Positions 5,801-12,512 of a stretch of 12,512 nt of DNA are shown piece after piece. Both the position numbers and the translations under genes were made by a program. The stretch is from positions 1 through 12,512 of the forward strand of contig JAUXBK010000053.1 of the NCBI GenBank assembly GCA_030619405.1, read 5' to 3'. The stretch's first letter is position 1. Every line of letters begins with the position of its first letter. The stretch is from Sedimenticola sp. Its GTDB lineage: Bacteria > Pseudomonadota > Gammaproteobacteria > Chromatiales > Chromatiaceae. Below the pieces are notes generated by a model. That model was not told the DNA's origin and ran no database searches. It worked only from the letters and a program-made list of their open reading frames with translations.

Positions 5801-8244
5801 GAGAGGAATATTTCCAGCAAAACCGGATCCACGCGGATAGGCGGCGGCGCCTCTTCCATCGCGGGTATTTCCGGCTGCTCCGTGGCGGGGCGTACATCAG
5901 CCCCTGGAAAGGGCACCACTACGGCACTCACGGCAGTCTCGTCCGCTGCACCCTCCGGCTCCAGGGTTTCAACCGCCTGCCCGGTCCCGGTGGGGGCCGC
6001 CGACTCAGCCATACTGAATGCACGCTCCATCAACGGTTGCACTTCCGCTGCCGCAGTATCCCCGGAGACCTGGGATCCAATCAGCCCGGGCAGCATCGAC
6101 ACACTCTCCCGGAGCAACGAGAACAGTTCCGGAGTGACCTCCACCGTCCCATCGATGATCCGGTTCAACAGGTTTTCGATAGACCAGGCAAACTCGCCAA
6201 TGTCGTCGGCACCGACCAGACGACCACTGCCTTTCAAAGTGTGGAAGGAACGGCGGAAGGTGGCCAACGCATCGGAGTCTTCCGGGTTGGCGCACCAGCG
6301 AGGCACGTACTCTTGAATCACCTCGAGCTCTTCCCCCGCCTCCTCGATGAAGATCTCAAGTATCTCCGGGTCGATCTCTTCCTGCCCGCCCGGTTCCGGC
6401 TCCAGTTCCAGTTTCGGCTCCGATTCACCTACCGGCTGTTCCAACACGACCGGCTCCGGCCCAATCTCCTCCTCGACGAGCCCTTCCGGTTCCCGGGATT
6501 CAGTCTCGAACAGCGGCGTCTCATCTTCCGGCTCTGGTACCAAGGCCACCGGATCCAGGTTCACTCCCAACTGTTTCAGGGACTGCCCTGCAATGTCCAG
6601 CACCTCGTTGTGGACCCCACGCCCCTCGGTCACCGATGACATAAAGTATTCGATGGAGGTGACCGCATCGGCGAAGGTGTCGATCTGTTCGGCCGATGGC
6701 ATCGCGTGTCCACCGAGCAGTGACGAGGTGACATAACGGGAGAGTCCCTGCAACAGCTCGGCGGCCTGGTTCAGGCCCATGATGCGGAAAGCACCGGAGA
6801 CTGACCGAAAGCGCTGCGGAACATCCCGCAACAGATCCGTTCGCCCCGGGCTCTCGATAAAGCTGACGATGGCTTCCCGGTTACGTGCCATGTCCACTTC
6901 GGCCTCGTGTATCACCGAGTCGATCAGTTTCTCGAACTCACCTTCCGGCAGCTCGGACATCCCCGAATCGGACTGGGACGGCCTCAGGTTCCGGAACCGA
7001 CCCTTGGCCATGTTTTCCAATGTGGTCTCGATAAACAGGATATCGCCGGCCATGCCCATCAAGGTCTGCTCATCCGGGGTCTCACCGGTTTCCGCAAGCT
7101 CGTCGATCCGTTCCGCCTGGCGTTTCAAACGTTCCCGCAGCCCGCCTTGACCGATCATGCCCAGGGTATCTGCTATCTTCCGCATCGGGCCGGCCAGTGC
7201 GGCCAGCCGATCCATGTCACTGCTCTGGCCGCGTATGAAGAGATCCAGCCCATCCTTGATGGCGGTGAGATCCGCGTTGATGGCACGCTTGACCGACAGC
7301 ATCAACTCCTGCCCCGGCGCCCTCAGCCCCACCCTTTCCCGTTCCAGGTCCACCTGGCTCAGAAGGGTGTCATCCAGACCATAGGCCTGCTTTACTTCCC
7401 GGATTATCGCATTGTCCGAGGTTGCGCTGGAGATGTAGTAGAGGAAATTTTTCAGTAGTTCGTCCGGTGGCGCCTCGACCACCGCCGTTTCACCCTGGTC
7501 GATGATGCGTTTGATCACCCGGTCCAGCTCGCCATAGAGTTCTTTGGTGGCGACACCGGTCTTGATACTGCCCTCTCTGAGACCCTCGGTCACCGCACGC
7601 CCGGCCCGCAGCAGGCGTCTGACAGGCTCGCTCCCCGCCTGCTGTTCCAGCTCTTTCAGCACCTCACCGACGCGCTTCAGGCCACCATTCACTTCCCGGC
7701 CCCGATACCATCCCAGCAGACCCTTGTGGTAACTGAGGCGGAGCCCGTGTGCCAGTGCGGACAGCTCCGGGTTGGGCACCCCCGCCTCCCCTTCTGCCAG
7801 CGCCAGGCGCTGATCCAGTTCCGGCGCGAACAGGGCCACTTCAGAGAGCAGTGCCGCCTCACGGGCAGCCCGAAGCTCATTGAGCATCGGCAGCACCAGC
7901 AGCGGGATATCCCGGGTTCCGGTTTCCAGCTTCTCCAGATAACCTGGCAGCTGGGCCAGCCCCATCATCAACGCCTCAGCGGCCTCCTCCCGGCGCGGGA
8001 CCTGCCCCTGCTGCATCGCCTGGGCTACCAGCTCCATCTCTTCGGCAAGCATGGAAGCGCCGTAGATCTGCATCATCTGCAGGGTGCCACGCACCTGATT
8101 CAGCCGTTCGAGGCAGAGGTTCAGCAGGGCGCTGTTGGCCGGCTGCTCCAAGAATGCCTCCAGGGAGTGCCGGGCCTGATCGATGAGTACATCGATTTCG
8201 CCCCTTACCCATTTCAGCGTACTGTGATCGTGAGCTTCACTCAT
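2869..8244 (-). CDS. chpA: Pil-Chp hybrid histidine kinase ChpA (CheA-type)
   Basis: ChpA is the central cytoplasmic kinase of the type IV pilus chemosensory pathway. The protein has 1791 residues. Its N-terminal several hundred residues resemble the FimL-like part of ChpA, with Hpt-like motifs lacking the phospho-accepting His (QVRGTLQMM near residue 50 and RSVSGAFRIMG near 480). Three canonical Hpt motifs follow: FHTLKGSGR with His668, LHTLHGSAD with His850 and LHTLKGGAR with His1036, separated by Glu/Pro-rich linkers. A dimerisation region starts near 1180. The ATPase domain has the N box EHILRNAVSHGIE (Asn1380), the G1 box SDDGKGI (1419-1425) and the G2 box GRGVGLDVV near 1470. A CheW-like domain (about 1506-1648) and a C-terminal receiver (about 1668-1788) with VVDD, LLDIEMP (Asp1719), ITSR and GKPY complete it. 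The start is supported by GGAAGGA at 8250-8256, five bases upstream. Pseudomonas ChpA is longer, about 2470 residues with more Hpt-type domains. Confidence 0.95.
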   Translation of the reverse strand: MSEAHDHSTLKWVRGEIDVLIDQARHSLEAFLEQPANSALLNLCLERLNQVRGTLQMMQIYGASMLAEEMELVAQAMQQGQVPRREEAAEALMMGLAQLPGYLEKLETGTRDIPLLVLPMLNELRAAREAALLSEVALFAPELDQRLALAEGEAGVPNPELSALAHGLRLSYHKGLLGWYRGREVNGGLKRVGEVLKELEQQAGSEPVRRLLRAGRAVTEGLREGSIKTGVATKELYGELDRVIKRIIDQGETAVVEAPPDELLKNFLYYISSATSDNAIIREVKQAYGLDDTLLSQVDLERERVGLRAPGQELMLSVKRAINADLTAIKDGLDLFIRGQSSDMDRLAALAGPMRKIADTLGMIGQGGLRERLKRQAERIDELAETGETPDEQTLMGMAGDILFIETTLENMAKGRFRNLRPSQSDSGMSELPEGEFEKLIDSVIHEAEVDMARNREAIVSFIESPGRTDLLRDVPQRFRSVSGAFRIMGLNQAAELLQGLSRYVTSSLLGGHAMPSAEQIDTFADAVTSIEYFMSSVTEGRGVHNEVLDIAGQSLKQLGVNLDPVALVPEPEDETPLFETESREPEGLVEEEIGPEPVVLEQPVGESEPKLELEPEPGGQEEIDPEILEIFIEEAGEELEVIQEYVPRWCANPEDSDALATFRRSFHTLKGSGRLVGADDIGEFAWSIENLLNRIIDGTVEVTPELFSLLRESVSMLPGLIGSQVSGDTAAAEVQPLMERAFSMAESAAPTGTGQAVETLEPEGAADETAVSAVVVPFPGADVRPATEQPEIPAMEEAPPPIRVDPVLLEIFLSESRGHIENLRQFVSNCRADPQGCDLGRGDIPRSLHTLHGSADMAGVEPIAAVSTLLETCINELEVEGAPADTQVLDLIESSITCFESVLSTINQPGAVLPDWQGLLQEIGRYLEQVKEGIAREQAPVPEAEFEPETEQLSAQEPEPEPVVEQISRPEPPADEVVPVTRAVEYEQLDGDPELVEIFVEESRELLDSVGSSLEQWRNDPTATEPLNELQRTLHTLKGGARLSGAMPVGDLSHAFESLLSGVEAGEIEADAGVVGLSQLVADRLEEQLEDIALGPQVRRSDDLIRRLEQVAGRAESPQPVSDAGPEIHGKKEERVDAGGQPAERPPASESVASPREPRAEPALSTSTEGVPAAKPVSRTAREQIRVSSGLLDRLVNNAGEVSIYRARLEQQTSAMGFNLSELEQTVDRLRTQLRQLDIETEAQILFRYEKEKEEGRVLEETFDPLEMDRFSTMQHLSRSLMETVNDLSSINGFLDELQEENATLLQQQARVTTDLQDSLLRTRMVPFSQLVPRLQRIVRQTAGTLGKQAQLDVYGAEGELDRGILDRMIGPLEHILRNAVSHGIETPQSRHDAGKEESGQITIRQTREGNDVVLTISDDGKGINIDLIRQRAIEKGLLDPKARVPDSDVLQFVLEHGFSTQQEVTQISGRGVGLDVVAKEVKLLGGSLDISSEQGAGSRFLIRLPLTLAISDALLVELRDEIYAIPHTSIEGVVRLPLDELMEFYQADDPCYRYADHDYRVRYLGELLNLGQSNFSDQRKWYPLLLVRAGEHRVALQVDGLLGNRQIVVKSVGPQISSIRWISGGTILGDGRVALIVDVTALVRLDAARAVPTAVEMPVPTGLGVGRMVMVVDDSITVRKVTERVLERHGMRVVTAKDGVDAVTLLQEYRPDLMLLDIEMPRMDGYELARHMRNTEELKEIPIIMITSRTGDKHRKLALELGVKRYLGKPYQEADLLDNIHSVLAGVEL

Positions 8245-8304
8245 GCCCTTCCTTCCACTCGGTCACTCCGAAGATGCCCTGACTCGATACCGGTCTGTCT
8301 GTTA

Positions 8305-10353
8305 TCAATCCGGCAGCCGGAAACCGGAAACCGAACGCTGCAGTTCGTCCGCCAGATCCGCCAGATTTCCGATCGAAGCCGCCGTCTGGCTGGTGCCGTC
8401 TGCAGTCTGGGTGGTGATCTCCTGGATGACGCTCATGGTATCGTCGATACTCTCTGCCCCTGCGGACTGGTGTTGGGCGGAACTGGCCACCTCGCTGATA
8501 CGCTCCGCGATGGACTCGGAGACGTTTTCGATCTCTTTCAGGGCCTCACCCGCGTCCTCCGCCAACCGGGCTCCCGCCACCACTTCGGTGGTGGTAGCCT
8601 CCATCGACGTCACCGCCTCCTTGGTGTCCGCCTGGATGGTCTTGACCAGCGCCTCGATCTGCTTGGTAGCGTTACTGGAACGTTCCGCCAGACGCTGTAC
8701 CTCGTCCGCCACTACGGCGAACCCGCGCCCTGCCTCGCCAGCCATCGCTGCCTGCATTGCGGCGTTGAGTGCCAGGATGTTGGTCTGGTCTGCAATATCA
8801 TCGATCAGCTCGACGATGTCGCCAATCTCCTGGGAACTCTCACCCAACCGCTTGATGCGCTTCGATGTCTCCTGGATCTGCTCCCGGATGGTGTCCATCC
8901 CCTGAATGGTACGGCGCACCGTGTCCGCACCCTTGGCTGCGATCTCCACCGAACGCTGGGCGATTTCGGCAGAGCCGGTCGCTTCCGCCGACATCTGATC
9001 GATGGCACCGGTCATCTCTTTGATCGAGTGGGTGACGGTAGAGATCTGCTCCGCCTGGTGCTCACTCGCCTCCGCCAGGTGCATGGCCGTGGCCCGGCTC
9101 TCCTGGGCCGAGGTGGAGACCTGGACCGAGGTCTCGTTAATGGTGGTCACCAGGCTGCGCAACGCCTCGATGGCGTAGTTGATGGAATCGGCAATGGCAC
9201 CCGTCACATCTTCGGTCACCGTCGCCGTTACCGTGAGGTCGCCGTCTGCCAGATCACCCATTTCGTCCAGCAGCCTCAGGATCGCCTGCTGATTCCGTTC
9301 ATTCTGGGTCTTGCTCTGCTGCTCCCTGCGCTTCGCATTGCGCACCAGCGCATAGACCAGCAGCAACAGCAACAGAGCCACCAGCCCACCCAGTGCAGCC
9401 AGCATGCCCGGGCCTACCTTCACCCCGGCGATCTCAAACCGGCCAGGAGAGCGGCCAAAGGCGGTCAGCAACGCCGAGGCGCCCGTGTCGACCTGGTCCG
9501 ACACGGCGGTGACGTCAGCCGCCGCCTCCAGGGCAGGCAGCACCGGCGGCACCGTGTCGATGATCCGTTCCGCATGCTGGTTGATGGTCTGGAACAGGCT
9601 TGACACCTCATGCAGTTTCTTGAGCGCCACCTCATCCTTGACCGCCTCGATCTGCAATGCGCGGCTGCCTTTCAGCATTCCCTGCAGTACCCGGCCGAAG
9701 CGATCCGCATCCCGGCTGAACTGATCGACGGCGGTGGCCGTATCCTTCCCACCTTTGAGTACCTTGATCACGTTCTTGTCGATGCGCTCGGCCAGCATCA
9801 ACTGGCGCGATGCAATGGCGACCTGGGCCGGTGACGCCTGGCTCTTCACCAGGTTATCCACCACCTCCTGGGAGAGCTGCTGTAACTTGGGTGAGAGGTT
9901 GGTAACCGCACCGACCAGTTCACCTACCGACAGGATCTGCTCCTGATTCGAGAGGATATCATCCGCAACCCCCCTCAATTCGAGCCAACGCTTCTCCAGC
10001 GCCCCCAACTCTTCCGACACCTCTTTGGGAACCGGTGGAAGTCCCTGGGCCGGGTCACCCTTTTTCAGTTCTGTCATCAGACGCTGAAAGCTGTCTCGAT
10101 CTGCCCGCAGCCGCTCGAATGAACGCTTTTCGCCCGCTACCGCTTCCAGAACATGCTTGGCGATCTGTTGGGAGACCACCCGCTGCTCTGCGACCCCGAG
10201 CAGATACTGCTCGTTATACGCTTCCTGTTGGGAGACCTGAAAATATGTCACGACTGCCAGAACGATGCTGATCAGCAGTCCCACCGATAAAAAAATGACG
10301 AGTTTATTGGATATATTAATGTTTCCCGCACTCGCTGCAGATCCTTTCTTCAT
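8305..10353 (-). CDS. pilJ: Type IV pilus methyl-accepting chemotaxis receptor PilJ
   Basis: PilJ is the inner-membrane receptor of the Pil-Chp pathway, thought to sense pilin or surface contact and to control ChpA. The product has 682 residues, the length of Pseudomonas PilJ. A short cytoplasmic N-terminus leads to a first membrane segment at about 18-38, a periplasmic sensor region (PilJ-type helices) to about 310, and a second membrane segment at about 315-337 (GMLAALGGLVALLLLLLVYA). A HAMP-like linker and a long coiled-coil signalling domain follow. The hairpin tip reads NAAMQAAMAGEAGRGFAVVA and then DEVQRLAERS, the PilJ version of the MCP signature. The C-terminus ends in VSGFRLPD and has no tether pentapeptide for CheR. 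The start at 10353 has GGGAG at 10364-10368 upstream. It lies 86 bp after pilI and 60 bp before chpA. No pilK methyltransferase gene lies between pilJ and chpA. Confidence 0.96.
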   Translation of the reverse strand: MKKGSAASAGNINISNKLVIFLSVGLLISIVLAVVTYFQVSQQEAYNEQYLLGVAEQRVVSQQIAKHVLEAVAGEKRSFERLRADRDSFQRLMTELKKGDPAQGLPPVPKEVSEELGALEKRWLELRGVADDILSNQEQILSVGELVGAVTNLSPKLQQLSQEVVDNLVKSQASPAQVAIASRQLMLAERIDKNVIKVLKGGKDTATAVDQFSRDADRFGRVLQGMLKGSRALQIEAVKDEVALKKLHEVSSLFQTINQHAERIIDTVPPVLPALEAAADVTAVSDQVDTGASALLTAFGRSPGRFEIAGVKVGPGMLAALGGLVALLLLLLVYALVRNAKRREQQSKTQNERNQQAILRLLDEMGDLADGDLTVTATVTEDVTGAIADSINYAIEALRSLVTTINETSVQVSTSAQESRATAMHLAEASEHQAEQISTVTHSIKEMTGAIDQMSAEATGSAEIAQRSVEIAAKGADTVRRTIQGMDTIREQIQETSKRIKRLGESSQEIGDIVELIDDIADQTNILALNAAMQAAMAGEAGRGFAVVADEVQRLAERSSNATKQIEALVKTIQADTKEAVTSMEATTTEVVAGARLAEDAGEALKEIENVSESIAERISEVASSAQHQSAGAESIDDTMSVIQEITTQTADGTSQTAASIGNLADLADELQRSVSGFRLPD

Positions 10354-10439
10354 CTCCGTCTATCTCCCAGCACAGCACCTTCGCTGCTATAAAAAACCGT
10401 CTATTCCGGCTCCGGATGTTCTACCCGAAGCCACGTGCA

Positions 10440-10991
10440 TCAAGCTGCCGCGACCTGGAAGTCACTGCTCTCAGCCAGCCCCTTCATGCTGAGCACCAGC
10501 CGCACCTCACCTTCCAGTGTGAAGGCACCACGTACATAGGTTTCTATCTCTCCGGCCACCCCGGGTACCGCGGTCCGCTGCCCTTCTGTAAAGTGCCGCA
10601 GCCCCTGCACACCACCGACCAGCAGGCCGGCGCGCACACCATCGATGTCGATTACCAGGATCCGACTGCGCTTGCCCCGGATGATAGGTTTACTGCCAAG
10701 AAATACCTGCAGGTCGATCACCGGCAGCAGGTTGCCCCGGATATTGGCGATTCCCAGCAACCAGTGCTTCGCCCCGGGCACTCGGGTCACTGCAGCTGGA
10801 TAGTTCAGTATCTCCGTCACTTCATCCAGCGGGGCAACCGCCGGCACACCTGCCGCCGTGAACAGGATTCCCTCCCACAGGTTCTGCTGCTCGGCCTGGG
10901 TCGGCTGATTCTCGGCCCGCCGGCGGCTCCGCTGCTCGATCTCCTGTAACAGCAGGATCAGTTCCCGGGAGGGGGATAGCGTATCAGTCAT
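10440..10991 (-). CDS. pilI: CheW-like adaptor protein PilI
   Basis: PilI is a CheW-type adaptor that couples the receptor PilJ to the kinase ChpA in the cytoplasm. From the ATG at 10991 the protein has 183 residues, near the 178 of Pseudomonas PilI. A Gln/Arg-rich helical N-terminus precedes the CheW domain at about 38-178. That domain carries PLDEVTEILNYP and HWLLGIANIRGNLLPVIDLQ (residues 76-95), the standard CheW core. I preferred this ATG over the in-frame TTG at 11003 because GGAA at 10998-11001 sits six bases upstream of it. It starts 14 bp after the pilH stop, consistent with one transcript. Confidence 0.93.
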   Translation of the reverse strand: MTDTLSPSRELILLLQEIEQRSRRRAENQPTQAEQQNLWEGILFTAAGVPAVAPLDEVTEILNYPAAVTRVPGAKHWLLGIANIRGNLLPVIDLQVFLGSKPIIRGKRSRILVIDIDGVRAGLLVGGVQGLRHFTEGQRTAVPGVAGEIETYVRGAFTLEGEVRLVLSMKGLAESSDFQVAAA

Positions 10992-10997
10992 AGTCTG

Positions 10998-11001
10998 TTC
11001 C
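10998..11001 (-). promoter_or_regulatory. Ribosome binding site deciding the pilI start
   Basis: GGAA on the minus strand, six bases before the ATG at 10991. It favours this ATG over the in-frame TTG at 11003, which overlaps the site and has no motif of its own. Confidence 0.5.
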
Positions 11002-11005
11002 AATA

Positions 11006-11434
11006 TCAGGCCTGCAGGACCGTTTTGATCTTGCTCAGAAGCTCACTCGCCCCAACCGGCTTTACCACATAATCCCGCGCCCCCTGGCGCAGCCCCCAGG
11101 CGCGATCCGTCTCCTGGTTTTTGGTGGACACCATGATGATCGGAATTTCCGCCGTCTCCGGGTTGCGGCTCAACTGCCGGGTAGCCTGAAACCCGTTCAT
11201 GCCCGGCATCACCACATCCATCAGGATCAGGTCGGGCCTGGACTCTGCCGCCTCGGCAACACCTTGCTCGCCATTGTCCGCAGTTATCACCTGATAACCC
11301 CCCCCCTCGACGATCCCGCGTATCACATGGGTCTCGGTAGGGGAGTCATCGACGATAAGGACGGTTGCAGAGGGGGCAGCCGCTCTATCGGTCGATGGGG
11401 CGATCGGTGTGCTTTTTCTGAAGAAGCTTCTCAT
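11006..11434 (-). CDS. pilH: Twitching motility response regulator PilH
   Basis: PilH is a stand-alone CheY-like receiver that takes phosphate from ChpA; in Pseudomonas it opposes PilG or acts as a phosphate sink and is linked to pilus retraction. The receiver residues are complete: Asp29-Asp30 in VLIVDDSPTE, phospho-acceptor Asp73 in LMDVVMPGMNGFQATRQL, Thr104 in MVSTKNQETD and Lys125 in DYVVKP. GFQATRQL and QETD..WG-RQGARDY are close to Pseudomonas PilH. At 142 residues it is about 20 longer than the 121-residue Pseudomonas protein. The surplus is an N-terminal extension (MRSFFRKSTPIAPSTDRAAA) with no internal start codon to trim it. The ribosome binding site is weak. It lies 53 bp downstream of pilG. 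Confidence 0.94.
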   Translation of the reverse strand: MRSFFRKSTPIAPSTDRAAAPSATVLIVDDSPTETHVIRGIVEGGGYQVITADNGEQGVAEAAESRPDLILMDVVMPGMNGFQATRQLSRNPETAEIPIIMVSTKNQETDRAWGLRQGARDYVVKPVGASELLSKIKTVLQA

Positions 11435-11487
11435 TTCAGGAATATCACTCTATTATGATAAAGAATCGATATCGATGACGTCTGCCA

Positions 11488-11889
11488 TCATGCCGCCCGG
11501 GCAGTGTGGCGTCTGATTGCACCGAGCAGCTCGTCTTTGGTAAATGGCTTGGTCAGGTACTGCTCGGAGCCGACGATACGCCCCCGGGCACGATCGAAAA
11601 GGCCATCCTTGGAGGAGAGCATGATCACCGGGGTACCCCTGAACTCCTCGTTGTTTTTGATCAGTGCGCAGGTTTGATACCCGTCCAGCCGGGGCATCAT
11701 GATGTCGACGAAGATCACATCCGGTCGATTGTCGGCAATCATTGCCAGTGCCTCGAAACCATCCGTTGCGGTCAGCACCTCACAGCCGGCCTTTTTCAAC
11801 AGGATTTCCGCAGTCCGCCGTATCGTCTTACTGTCATCGATGACCATCACCTTGAGGTCGGAGAGTTCCGTATCGAGGTTATCGTTCAT
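11488..11889 (-). CDS. pilG: Twitching motility response regulator PilG
   Basis: PilG is the stand-alone CheY-like regulator of the Pil-Chp pathway, promoting pilus extension and, in Pseudomonas, adenylate cyclase activity. From the ATG at 11889 it has 133 residues, near the 135 of Pseudomonas PilG. Receiver residues are Asp18-Asp19 (VMVIDDSKTIRRTAE), phospho-acceptor Asp62 (FVDIMMPRLDGYQTC), Ser92-Ser93 (MLSSKDGLFDRARG) and Lys114 (YLTKPFTKDEL). SKTIRRTAE and DGLFDRARG are typical PilG strings. I chose this start over the in-frame TTG at 11913 because GAGGA at 11900-11904 lies ten bases upstream of the ATG, while nothing ribosome-binding precedes the TTG. It is the first gene of the cluster, so the promoter should lie upstream at 11905-12371, though I could not identify one confidently. 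Confidence 0.95.
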   Translation of the reverse strand: MNDNLDTELSDLKVMVIDDSKTIRRTAEILLKKAGCEVLTATDGFEALAMIADNRPDVIFVDIMMPRLDGYQTCALIKNNEEFRGTPVIMLSSKDGLFDRARGRIVGSEQYLTKPFTKDELLGAIRRHTARAA

Positions 11890-11899
11890 CGCTATCTGT

Positions 11900-11904
11900 T
11901 CCTC
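11900..11904 (-). promoter_or_regulatory. Ribosome binding site deciding the pilG start
   Basis: GAGGA on the minus strand, ten bases before the ATG at 11889. It lies inside the longer reading that would begin at TTG 11913, and supports the shorter protein. Confidence 0.55.
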
Positions 11905-12371
11905 ATAATTCAATAACTGCTTTTTCGGAAAATATGAACCCGTTCCCGATTAAGCGAAAAAATGGCTGGAGACCACGATCTGAAACACCATCGCGGTCGA
12001 TCCAGGCACCGTTCAAACCGCCGTTCCTCACTGGCAGCCACTCCTGCCAGGCCCGGCGGATCCAGTTTTGGTGCCCCGCCCGGCGAACACTGAAAAACTG
12101 TCAGATGGCACCCGGAGATCTCTCCTGAACCGGAACAACGGTTTCCCGTTTCCTATCCAGCCTTGCAGGGATAACGGCTGAAGGGACTGTTTCTTTAAAA
12201 CAAGTTTCGGGCCTGTGTTTCATTCCGGTCACCGGGTTGACCGGACCCTCGCCGATTTCCGTTTAAGCGAATGGATAGAACCGGACACCTTCGGACAGGA
12301 ACCGGGTTCCCGAGGATATACCCTCGCCACCGGCTTTTCCAGCGCCACAAACAGGTCTCAGCAATTCTCAA
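11905..12371. other. Gene-free leader upstream of pilG
   Basis: About 470 bp without a credible gene. The two short readings here (11934-12128 plus, 12195-12383 minus) have Arg/Pro/Ser-rich products, no family motif and no good ribosome binding site. Several small inverted repeats occur: CTGGCA/TGCCAG at 12031-12050, TCCGGTCA/TGACCGGA at 12224-12245 and GGAACC/GGTTCC at 12298-12310. The pilG promoter should lie here, but neither a convincing -35/-10 pair nor a sigma-54 -24/-12 motif was found on the minus strand. Confidence 0.6.
12224..12245. repeat. Perfect 8-bp inverted repeat
   Basis: TCCGGTCA (12224-12231) and TGACCGGA (12238-12245) are exact reverse complements around the six-base CCGGGT. 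It could be an operator or an mRNA hairpin; no T-run follows on either strand, so it is not an obvious terminator. It lies about 335 bp upstream of the pilG start. Confidence 0.5.
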
Positions 12372-12512
12372 GTAACCGTTCACTCCCCCCTCCTCAAATC
12401 CCCTCTCCCTCAGGGAGACGACTCCATGGATGGAGGAGGTAGGGCGACGCAGGACGCCAAAGCCGAGGGTTAGGGTGAGGGGTTCAAAACGGCAGGGGGA
12501 GTGAACGGTTAC
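12372..12512. mobile_element. MITE-like element with 18-bp terminal inverted repeats
   Basis: GTAACCGTTCACTCCCCC at 12372-12389 is the exact reverse complement of 12495-12512, the last 18 bases of the window. Between them lie 105 bp with no coding capacity. The interior includes smaller hairpins: TCTCCCT/AGGGAGA at 12404-12418 and CTCCAT/ATGGAG at 12422-12435. A GAGGGTTAGGGTGAGGGG stretch near 12467-12484 is typical of non-autonomous repeat elements. The inverted repeats could extend beyond the window, and the target duplication cannot be checked because the right flank is missing. IS66-family ends often begin with GTAA, so a link to that family is possible but speculative. Confidence 0.7.

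Noticed and set aside
5686..6639. A 317-codon plus-strand frame antisense to chpA
   Set aside because: It lies wholly inside the Hpt region of chpA, shows no recognisable domain, and its composition mirrors the Glu/Pro-rich linkers read backwards.
7726..9603. A 625-codon open frame on the plus strand across chpA and pilJ
   Set aside because: It is antisense to two confidently identified genes and spans their junction. Its product is rich in His, Arg, Gln and Leu with no family motif, as expected for a shadow frame of GC-rich genes.
11465..11476. ATCGATATCGAT palindrome between pilG and pilH as an internal operator or promoter
   Set aside because: It is a perfect 12-bp palindrome but lies in a 53-bp gap without promoter-like boxes; chance is a sufficient explanation.
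11905..11940. TTCATA and TATTGA spaced by 17 bases on the minus strand as a pilG promoter
   Set aside because: The match to the consensus boxes is weak (about 4/6 and 3/6), and the implied start would fall almost on the ribosome binding site.
11934..12128. A 64-codon plus-strand frame upstream of pilG
   Set aside because: The product is Arg/Pro/Ser-rich with no motif, no ribosome binding site is convincing, and it has no neighbour to suggest a function.
12195..12383. A 62-codon minus-strand frame near the right edge
   Set aside because: It overlaps the dyads and the start of the MITE-like element, lacks any recognisable motif, and is probably chance.

Overview
The window looks like chromosome of a moderately GC-rich gammaproteobacterium with type IV pili. 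The protein-level resemblance is to the Pseudomonas-type Pil-Chp chemosensory cluster, and the intergenic DNA is full of short dispersed repeats of the kind common in environmental (for example sulfur-oxidising) gammaproteobacteria. That lineage guess is inference; no rRNA or species marker is present.

Layout. Positions 1-401 hold no intact gene. They contain a degraded 3' end of a GxxExxY-type (PDDEXK_3-like) gene followed by a terminator-like hairpin, then an 86-bp imperfect inverted repeat. Positions 402-2017 hold two plus-strand housekeeping genes, metF (5,10-methylenetetrahydrofolate reductase) and rsmE (16S rRNA m3U1498 methyltransferase), 20 bp apart. Positions 2018-2374 are a convergent intergenic region built almost entirely of dispersed repeats. 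It ends in a second copy of the GxxExxY-remnant/terminator-like cassette, in the same orientation as the first, so metF-rsmE is bracketed by direct repeats.

Positions 2375-11889 are a minus-strand chemosensory cluster, transcribed in the order pilG, pilH, pilI, pilJ, chpA, chpC. In the known Pil-Chp pathway the PilJ receptor works through CheW-type adaptors (PilI, ChpC) on the large CheA-type kinase ChpA, which phosphorylates the response regulators PilG and PilH to control pilus extension, retraction and, in Pseudomonas, cAMP. The core signalling residues are visible in every protein. The adaptation genes pilK (CheR-like) and chpB (CheB-like), which lie between pilJ and chpA and after chpA in Pseudomonas aeruginosa, are absent here. 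ChpA is also shorter than the Pseudomonas protein, with three His-containing Hpt motifs and two degenerate ones.

Positions 11890-12371 are a gene-free leader upstream of pilG with a few small hairpins. The window ends in a 141-bp element (12372-12512) with perfect 18-bp terminal inverted repeats and no coding capacity, a likely MITE.

The genes themselves are ordinary and recognisable. The less usual material is the repeat content: the paired cassettes around metF-rsmE, the repeat mosaic at 2018-2374, and the MITE-like element at the right edge. I found no evidence of a wholly new enzymatic system.
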